The position numbers and the translations under genes were made by a program. This document shows positions 59,174-64,000 of a DNA stretch of 64,000 bases, one piece after another. Source of the DNA: Halobacillus_B rhizosphaerae. Its GTDB lineage: Bacteria > Bacillota > Bacilli > Bacillales > Halobacillaceae. The stretch is taken from NCBI RefSeq assembly GCF_046719735.1, contig NZ_JAUTWQ010000001.1, positions 620,001 through 684,000 on the forward strand, given 5' to 3'. The first letter of the stretch is position 1, and the number at the start of each line of letters is the position of its first letter. The notes beneath the pieces are model-generated. The model was not told the DNA's origin and ran no database searches. It saw nothing but the letters and a program-made list of their open reading frames with translations.

Positions 59174-59395
59174 TTAACACCTAGGAAGGCTGCAGCCGAC
59201 AATGATCAATAAGATAAACAGTACAACGATCAAGATAAAGTTATTTCTGCAAGGAGGGCGTCTATGACATCTTTGCACAGGAGCATACTGTACGGGAGAG
59301 ACATTGGCTCCTAAGTAAGGAGCGTTTGCATTTTCACCCCAGTAAGGTGCATTCATATTGGCACCCATGTTATAAGGAGAATTAACATTTTCCAT
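59174..59395 (-). CDS. YjcZ-family protein with Asn/Pro-rich N-terminal extension
   Basis: This 73-residue protein ends with the YjcZ-type helix NNFILIVVLFILLIIVGCS, closely matching the 27-residue gene at 21160. Its N-terminal extension repeats N-x-P-Y: SPYNMGANMNAPYWGENANAP and YLGANVSPVQYAPV, rich in Asn/Pro/Tyr, then CHRRPPCRNN. Two terminal cysteines (CSLPRC) follow. AAAGGAAG stands about 10 bases before ATG 59395. It lies 100 bases from tgl on the same strand, and both suggest a spore-surface job. Function is unknown. Confidence 0.75.
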   Translation of the reverse strand: MENVNSPYNMGANMNAPYWGENANAPYLGANVSPVQYAPVQRCHRRPPCRNNFILIVVLFILLIIVGCSLPRC

Positions 59396-59496
59396 TTAAA
59401 ATACTTCCTTTCGTTTTGTCTTCGTCCCTATATAGTACTCGCCTAACGCAAAGTCGAGCCCGTCAACCTTAAAAATGGGTTAGTGTCACGAATGCT

Positions 59497-60330
59497 TCAA
59501 CGATACAATTGGAATTTCAATTCAAGCAGATAATGAATAAATGATAACGAATTCTTGTTATGGTGAATAATTGGCGGGTATGCCTCGGCAGCGTTTCGAG
59601 GGAGTAACCTAGTGGATGGATTAAAGGAAGGACGTGTGATTAAGCTAGTCAAATACGCTGATTGCTGGCTATCCGGTCTTCTTTTTTTATTCAGTCCTTC
59701 AATTACTTTATTCTCCGTCCTAATACCGAACCCATGGCCGAAAAAAAGGTCATTTCCCATCACCACCGCATTGACCCCTCTGAGCCATGGATTCTTGGGA
59801 GCAACATCGGGGTTATTGAAATAGACTACATCTCCAGGAATAGCATGATCAGAATAGAAGGAATATAAGCCAAGGTTATGGCTGCTGTGCCAGCTGTATA
59901 GATAAAGGTCTGGGAAAAGAGTATTAAACTTAGGATTTTTTATGGTCAGCAGGATTCCGTGGTAAAAGTTAATCACACAAGCAGTAGCACATTCGAATTT
60001 ATAGAGGGCACTATTAGTGAAAATATCTTGAATCCCCTCACCTGGATGTACATGCTGCTTTAAAAGGAATCCGCCTGGAGCAGTTATATCCCAATACTCA
60101 GAATTACACTGGGCATTTTTGAACGTGGCAAAGTCAGCTTTTCCTTCATCCATTTGGTGTGCACTTGAAATAATATTTTTCCTAGCTTTAATTTCGAATA
60201 GCAGCTCTTGCTCCGATGGGTAGGAATAGACATTCTGAGCCGTCTCTAGTGCTTCAATTATGACGTTCTCAATCTTATCCGTTTTCCATGATTCACTTGG
60301 CTGGAAAGGTCTCCCTGATACTTGAATCAT
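59497..60330 (-). CDS. tgl: Spore-coat protein-glutamine gamma-glutamyltransferase
   Basis: This 277-residue transglutaminase crosslinks spore coat proteins. It has MIQVSGRPFQPSE at the start, Cys114 in FECATACVINFYH as nucleophile, and the block GDVVYFNNPDVAPKNPWLRG. The ending of the family, LQSAYL-like (here QSAYLTSLITRP), is followed by an extra C-terminal region of about 35 residues (RNAAEAYPPIIHHNK...), absent from the shorter Bacillus Tgl (about 245 residues). It is expected to be made in the mother cell under sigma-K. GGGGGTAAC lies before the ATG. It stands close to a YjcZ-type gene on the same strand. Confidence 0.92.
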   Translation of the reverse strand: MIQVSGRPFQPSESWKTDKIENVIIEALETAQNVYSYPSEQELLFEIKARKNIISSAHQMDEGKADFATFKNAQCNSEYWDITAPGGFLLKQHVHPGEGIQDIFTNSALYKFECATACVINFYHGILLTIKNPKFNTLFPDLYLYSWHSSHNLGLYSFYSDHAIPGDVVYFNNPDVAPKNPWLRGVNAVVMGNDLFFGHGFGIRTENKVIEGLNKKRRPDSQQSAYLTSLITRPSFNPSTRLLPRNAAEAYPPIIHHNKNSLSFIHYLLELKFQLYR

Positions 60331-60600
60331 ACGGTTACCCCCTTCTGAAATAAACTTCTGTATTGTACATGGTATTCATTTTGGGAGGGACTGATGTTAG
60401 ATCCGTGCGACAATAACACAAAGGAATCTGAAAAAAATTAATGGAGCTAAAATTTTCTTAGTTAAGCGTAAGTTCACTTAGTAAGATCTCGAGGCAGCTT
60501 TTTATTCATTTCATAGAACAGGTTGTGAGAGAAGAGCATGTTTTACGAAAATTTTGCATATCCTACTTCTAATAGAGTGAATAGTAGGGAGATGAAATAA

Positions 60601-60831
60601 ATGGGACTCACCTATGGAAAGCTTGAGTTAATGGAGGATCTACAAAAAGTATTTGCCAAGCACAATGTTCAAGCGATTAAAGTAAATGAGCCGGGGACCT
60701 TATTCTTAGTACAAGCAGATGGTTCATTAACCGTGGGGACAAGCGCTGTAATTTCGGCTTTTGAATTTCTGCCCGGGGAAAAACCGTCCTCAAGATTTAC
60801 ATTAATCAATGGAGGAAATAAAAAAAACTAA
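60601..60831 (+). CDS. Small conserved protein of unknown function (76 aa)
   Basis: This 76-residue protein begins MGLTYGKLELMEDLQKVFAK and ends GEKPSSRFTLINGGNKKN. It has a helix (LELMEDLQKVFAKH), then beta strands around TLFLVQADGSLTVGTS. GGGAGATGA stands ahead of the ATG. No family was recognised; it may be a small alpha/beta fold. It stands alone with a terminator at 60858. It follows the divergent tgl gene by 270 bases without other features. I assign no function. Confidence 0.6.
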   Translation: MGLTYGKLELMEDLQKVFAKHNVQAIKVNEPGTLFLVQADGSLTVGTSAVISAFEFLPGEKPSSRFTLINGGNKKN

Positions 60832-60857
60832 ACCTTAAAAACAGACATTCCACTGCA

Positions 60858-60892
60858 AAAGAGGGCATCCAGTTAATGGATGCTCTTTTTTA
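60858..60892 (+). terminator. Intrinsic terminator after the 76-residue gene
   Basis: AAAGAGGGCATCCA and TGGATGCTCTTT arms (one bulge) followed by T residues. Confidence 0.85.
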
Positions 60893-61024
60893 TCATGGTC
60901 TAATGAAATTTATAAGTTAACTTCGGTCATTTCAGGATACCGCTGTCCCGCGGAAATAATTTTGTGATGAAACTTTGTTAAAGTAGTCCACGTCTGGTGA
61001 CTTTCAGTGCTCCACGAATATCAA

Positions 61025-61048
61025 AGTTCTTCTGAGAACTATTTTTTT
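61025..61048 (+). terminator. Orphan intrinsic terminator
   Basis: AGTTCT-TCTG-AGAACT and a T7 run (61042-61048) form a perfect short terminator. The nearest upstream plus-strand gene already ends at its own terminator, about 135 bases before. Confidence 0.75.
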
Positions 61049-61202
61049 GAATAAATCAAGGGAGGTTTTTAAGAAAAGAAGAAGGATATTGTCTACATAG
61101 GCCGAATACTAGGATAAAGGATTTAATTAGGAATAATTTGTATTTTCTGCATAACCAATAGATCCTGATCGGAAGAAGATAATTGCAGGAGGAGTTTAAA
61201 CT

Positions 61203-61553
61203 ATGAACAACGTGTGTGTCTTCACGATTCATGTCCACGATATGGATCAAGCCCTGAAATTTTACACAGAGGTATTGAAATTTGAGACAGAGAAAAAATA
61301 TGGAGAAAAAATTATCAGCTTAGTTCATCATGATATCCCCATTGTGCTGGAAGAAAACGTTCATATGAATAAAGACGGTGGCCAAAACGTTAGACTTGGG
61401 TTGAAATCCGAGGACATTGACCAGGATTTTTCCTATCTGAGAAGTAAGGGAGTAACCATTTTAGTTGATGAGCCTCAGCCTTGCCCGCCAGGACGATACA
61501 TAGTCTTTGAGGACCCTTCTGGAAATCATTTGGAATTGGTAGAAATCAGCTAA
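61203..61553 (+). CDS. VOC (glyoxalase/bleomycin-resistance fold) protein
   Basis: This 116-residue protein has the VOC fold: TIHVHDMDQALKFYTEVLKF in module one and VFEDPSGNHLELVEIS in module two. A His in FTIHVH, a Glu-rich strand EEN and the ELVE Glu are in metal-ligand positions of glyoxalase I-like enzymes. Members detoxify methylglyoxal, cleave aromatic rings or bind drugs; context gives no choice. GCAGGAGGAG lies before the ATG. It precedes a GNAT gene by about 80 bases. Length fits a single two-module VOC chain. Confidence 0.9.
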   Translation: MNNVCVFTIHVHDMDQALKFYTEVLKFETEKKYGEKIISLVHHDIPIVLEENVHMNKDGGQNVRLGLKSEDIDQDFSYLRSKGVTILVDEPQPCPPGRYIVFEDPSGNHLELVEIS

Positions 61554-61634
61554 GAAAAGTAGTGAATTGTAACGAAAAAAAGAAAGAACGAAGCAAAAGT
61601 TTTTCCTGGCATTGTTACGGAAGGAGGTTTGGGA

Positions 61635-62096
61635 ATGTACCAATATTATGAAGGTCTTATTATTAGAGAAGGAACAGAAGGAGTGCCTGCAGGTGAAGTG
61701 AAAAAGTTATTTGAAGAAGCGGACTGGGTACGAAACCTTCCTGAATGGCAATCTGAAAAATTTAAGTTAATATTTGAAAATTCAACTTGGGCATTTACCG
61801 TTTGGAATCAAGATGAAATGATAGCTATGGTCAGAATTATATCCGACAGAATTATGGCGGCAACCATTATGGATTTGGTCGTGTCAGCTCCCTATCGGAG
61901 GAGAGGTATCGCCAAACAATTGATTAAACTTTCCCTGCAAAAGCTTCCTCACGGTGATTGGTTTGCACACACTTCAGCAAATAATTATGAACTATATCGT
62001 AAGTGCGGGTTTGATGTTCCAGACAATCAGAATAATGGAACCTGCGTGTATTATGGGTATATACAAGCCCGTAAAGATGGTCATAGAAAATCATAA
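61635..62096 (+). CDS. GNAT family N-acetyltransferase
   Basis: This 153-residue protein begins MYQYYEGLIIREGTEGVPAG. Acetyl-CoA motif A is DLVVSAPYRRRGIAKQLIKL, with the RRxGxA pattern for CoA pyrophosphate, and the C-terminal motif B is HTSANNYELYRKCGF. ATG 61635 lies seven bases after AAGGAGG; a TTG two codons earlier is unlikely. Substrate is unknown. It resembles YfiR/PaiA-like small acetyltransferases in size. It may share a transcript with the VOC gene 81 bases upstream; no hairpin lies between them. Confidence 0.85.
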   Translation: MYQYYEGLIIREGTEGVPAGEVKKLFEEADWVRNLPEWQSEKFKLIFENSTWAFTVWNQDEMIAMVRIISDRIMAATIMDLVVSAPYRRRGIAKQLIKLSLQKLPHGDWFAHTSANNYELYRKCGFDVPDNQNNGTCVYYGYIQARKDGHRKS

Positions 62097-62172
62097 AAAA
62101 GAATCCTCTACAAACATTAATACAATTATTAAAAAAGTGAAACGGATGAACTACGCGGGATCTGTACATAGA

Positions 62173-62208
62173 AACCCCGAACCAATGAGTAGAAATGGTT
62201 CGGGGTCT
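62173..62208. terminator. Convergent hairpin between GNAT and SET genes
   Basis: ACCCCGAACCAT and ATGGTTCGGGGT arms, around a 10-base loop. Both flanks are only modestly T-rich, so termination is weaker than average in either direction. Confidence 0.65.
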
Positions 62209-62234
62209 CACTTTGTTATGTTCCAGCTTTTATA

Positions 62235-62615
62235 CTACTCTTCTTCATTAAACCAAAGAGGATCATCGTTCTCTACCTCACCATGGTAGTTAATGAGTAT
62301 TTCTTCGCCTGCTTTAATATCCTTATAAGCATAGAACTCAAACGTATCATTCTGAAAGTTGATCTTATAATTTGCATTCGGCTGGTACGAATGATTAAAC
62401 ATCATTCCGTATCCTAAAAGAAATGCTGTATAATCTTCTCCATATTTAAAGGCGTAATCAGCTAGAAGGGTTTTTTCGATATGTTCATGTTCTTCATTCG
62501 GATAAAAGAGAACGGGAGCTTCATGAAGAAGTTCCTGCTTACTAATATCCTGAGTAGCAAACACACCTCTATTAAATACCTCATTCGTAAGAGGGGAAGT
62601 CTTGATTTCAATCAT
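62235..62615 (-). CDS. SET-domain protein-lysine methyltransferase-like protein
   Basis: This 126-residue protein is a minimal SET domain. The GVFATQDISKQE opening, the GMMFNHSYQPNA block (NHS motif for SAM and active-site shape) and the KAGEEILINYHGE ending (ELxINY) are all classical SET signatures. No pre-SET or post-SET zinc part exists. It would methylate a lysine in a protein, or act on a small substrate; bacterial SETs are uncommon and little studied. ATG 62615 follows AGGTG at 7 bases; a GTG at 62624 overlaps that site. Monocistronic, convergent with the GNAT gene. Confidence 0.88.
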   Translation of the reverse strand: MIEIKTSPLTNEVFNRGVFATQDISKQELLHEAPVLFYPNEEHEHIEKTLLADYAFKYGEDYTAFLLGYGMMFNHSYQPNANYKINFQNDTFEFYAYKDIKAGEEILINYHGEVENDDPLWFNEEE

Positions 62616-62916
62616 ATTATTCACCTGCGCTTTCCTTAATGAGAAAGTTTCTCTCTCTTCTTAAGTGTGACAGCAGTCTATTAGGAAAGCAAGCTGTTTT
62701 ATATTTTCCCTGAGGTAATGATCCCGTTTAAAGAAGGGCGTCGGATCGAATGAGAGTACAAGGGGGGTGAAAGTTACATTATGGAAGGCCAGATTTTCTT
62801 AAAGTTCTCCCAGAGATAATCAAGCAACGCATAAAAAAATTTGTCTTCTTTTCTTTTGTATAAGTACTTAAAAGGACGAACAAACTATAGATAGCAAGTA
62901 AAGAAGGAGAATGAAA
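62616..62916. other. 301-base region between the SET gene and the fin-like gene
   Basis: It holds AT-rich sequence with a possible AAGGGGGG site at about 62760 followed by a GTG reading only 11 codons. No gene or clear promoter was recognised. Confidence 0.5.
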
Positions 62917-63123
62917 ATGAAAATTCGATACTATTGTCGCAAGTGTCAGCAGCAGGTAGGCGAATTAGACAACAAGAAAGCAGATGCTGCTCAATTAGGA
63001 TCTGATGTTTTAAATGATGCGGATGACGAACAAATGGTTCATATGAGTGCCGGAGGAGATTTAAACATTCAAACGATTTGCGACTCTTGTAAAGAAAACC
63101 CAGCATCTTCTGATTTACGGTAA
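62917..63123 (+). CDS. fin: Anti-sigma-F factor Fin-like zinc-ribbon protein
   Basis: This 68-residue protein begins MKIRYYCRKCQQQVGELD with the CxxC knuckle and ends TICDSCKENP with the second. That arrangement and the YYCRKC start are typical of Fin (YabK), which inhibits sigma-F in the forespore when engulfment ends. A long acidic/Asp-rich middle separates the two knuckles. ATG 62917 lies 7 bases after AAGGAG; an ATG two codons upstream is too close. Location away from the pth/mfd/spoVT block where fin lies in Bacillus suggests a paralogue, so a direct Fin role is tentative. Confidence 0.75.
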   Translation: MKIRYYCRKCQQQVGELDNKKADAAQLGSDVLNDADDEQMVHMSAGGDLNIQTICDSCKENPASSDLR

Positions 63124-63208
63124 GATCTTGTTGTTAGAAGGCAGTCAAGTTCGATTTAATTCAAACGGACCATACACTCCACGATACAACCGTATATAAG
63201 CAAACAAT

Positions 63209-63263
63209 AAATCCGAACAATGATGAGATTATCGACTTTCTTTCATCATCGTTCGGATTTTTT
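63209..63263 (+). terminator. Terminator-like inverted repeat after the fin-like gene (copy 2 of a dispersed element)
   Basis: AAATCCGAACAATGATGA and TCATCATCGTTCGGATTT enclose a loop and end in T-run; the arms nearly match copy 1 at 3828-3884. Confidence 0.82.
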
Positions 63264-63335
63264 CCTTCCAGATGCTAGAAGGCGTTTACCGTTTAGGATC
63301 TACACTCGGCTCTTCTTGGTGAGCTTCGCAGGATG

Positions 63336-63800
63336 TTACTGACTAGGCATCGCCTTTAATTTTTCAAGTTTACTTAACAATACATCGATAATAACAAAAC
63401 CGCCTACATAAATAAGAAAGGTAAAAAAGATATTCCAACCCTCGCCATAAGACACCGTTCCTATAAGCAGGGAACCATATTCCAGCCCGGTCATTCCTAG
63501 AATAAATCCTAAGTACACCCAGATACGTTTATATTTCTTAGCATGAATAAAATAAGAAAACCATACTCCGACAACAGGGAAGATACCAAGATCTAAGAAA
63601 ATAGAATCCATTAGAATGACTCGCGGCATAGGATTTACTTTCCATAATCCTAAGTGGATACCTAACTGGTTAATTGTAACTGCAATTAATGCCGTGGCTG
63701 GTCCGGCCGTTAAAAGAATCGCTGGTACTTTTTTATATAAATAGACCCCTAATATCCATGGGAGAACAAAACCTAAAAGAAAAATGTAAACCACTTTCAT
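63336..63800 (-). CDS. CBO0543-type multi-pass membrane protein (paralogue 2)
   Basis: This 154-residue protein has about five transmembrane segments: VYIFLLGFVLPWILGVYLY, ILLTAGPATALIAVTI, FLDLGIFPVVGVWFSYFI, VYLGFILGMTGLEYGSLLI, and WNIFFTFLIYVGGFVIIDVLL. GWNIFFTFLIYVGGF matches GWNILYTFLVYVTGF of the gene at 25066. The start could be the ATG at 63800 or the GTG at 63794; AGAGAGG at 63803 favours the GTG by spacing. Function is unknown; the family occurs in spore formers. Its paralogue's codon frame and length agree to within four residues. Confidence 0.72.
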   Translation of the reverse strand: MKVVYIFLLGFVLPWILGVYLYKKVPAILLTAGPATALIAVTINQLGIHLGLWKVNPMPRVILMDSIFLDLGIFPVVGVWFSYFIHAKKYKRIWVYLGFILGMTGLEYGSLLIGTVSYGEGWNIFFTFLIYVGGFVIIDVLLSKLEKLKAMPSQ

Positions 63801-64000
63801 CACCTCTCTTTCTATTGTTAGAAATTTTCCTTCCTTTATACTTCAAATCCATGTGTTGGCAGGATGTGCTAATTATTTCCTAGTAAAATACAAAAGGAAA
63901 TAACCATTATTAATATTGACCAAGCAGATAGAAGTGCTGTGATTGAGAGAAAATTCTCAAGGGAGCGGAATAATAACGGAAGCATATAGGATTAATTAAT

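Larger units (their letters stand above)
60832..61202 (+). other. 371-base region before the VOC gene
   Basis: It has the terminator at 60858-60892 and a second, perfect short terminator at 61025-61048 with no gene upstream of it. Nothing else is recognised. Confidence 0.6.

Noticed and set aside
1..64000. CRISPR arrays, rRNA, tRNA, insertion sequences, integrases and phage genes
   Set aside because: None were found. The only array-like repeat (31491-31622) is degenerate and has 20-bp units without spacers or cas genes.

Overview
The window reads as chromosomal DNA of a low-to-moderate GC, Gram-positive, spore-forming Bacillaceae, probably a moderate halophile of the Halobacillus type. Supporting signs are strong AGGAGG ribosome sites with frequent TTG and GTG starts, spore genes (tgl transglutaminase, two YjcZ-type peptides, a LysM/GH18 cortex-lysin type enzyme, a Fin-type anti-sigma-F protein), Bacillus-type genes (dynA, ykpA, ykqA, cvfB, helD, ydjO, a yocH-like wall protein), acidic proteins and an NhaC-type sodium/proton antiporter. 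The genus is inferred. I see no rRNA, tRNA, CRISPR array, insertion sequence, prophage or replication origin.

Layout. 1-7 kb holds an esterase cut by the window edge, a DUF6501-like protein, an amidohydrolase, a histidine phosphatase, a ferredoxin, an SDR, acylphosphatase, and a P1 peptidase followed closely by the two-domain cyclotransferase YkqA. 7-19 kb holds the double-GTPase dynamin DynA, a SurA_N-only lipoprotein, a Cu/Zn SOD without a signal peptide, a cold-shock pair (csp with a long leader, then ydjO), a DUF2252 protein, the ABC-F protein YkpA, a LysM/3D wall protein and a zinc-free quinone reductase. 19-31 kb holds a P-loop kinase-like protein, a PadR-like regulator with a luciferase-like monooxygenase, a 27-residue YjcZ peptide, cvfB, asnB, an SDR, an amine oxidase, the LysM/GH18 hydrolase and a sulfotransferase. 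31-43 kb holds a phased 20-bp repeat, 3-methyladenine DNA glycosylase, the NhaC antiporter, an SOS-type Y-family polymerase with a LexA box, a polysaccharide deacetylase, an S-box (SAM-I) riboswitch in front of a homocysteine methyltransferase, and a divergent MerR/SDR pair with a textbook 19-bp-spacer promoter. 43-55 kb holds an M3 oligoendopeptidase whose N-terminus carries an in-frame amber codon, a ycbLMNO-like two-component/ABC-transporter module, and a rifamycin-type phosphotransferase (rph/pps) directly followed by the RNA polymerase recycling factor HelD. 55-64 kb holds an aldo/keto reductase, methyltransferases, GNAT acetyltransferases, the spore-coat gene tgl beside a YjcZ-type gene, a VOC protein, a SET-domain protein, a Fin-type protein and a second CBO0543-type membrane protein.

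How the genes work together. The clearest functional units are rph-helD (rifamycin modification plus polymerase rescue, by analogy to the described actinobacterial HelR/Rph logic), ycbLMNO (envelope-stress sensing plus an ABC efflux pump, with direct repeats at the pump promoter), csp-ydjO (cold response), the S-box/homocysteine methyltransferase unit (methionine supply) and merR/SDR (inducible detoxification). Most other genes are single units closed by strong intrinsic terminators, typical of a Bacillaceae accessory backbone. All functions are by family recognition from the translated sequence; no database search was run.
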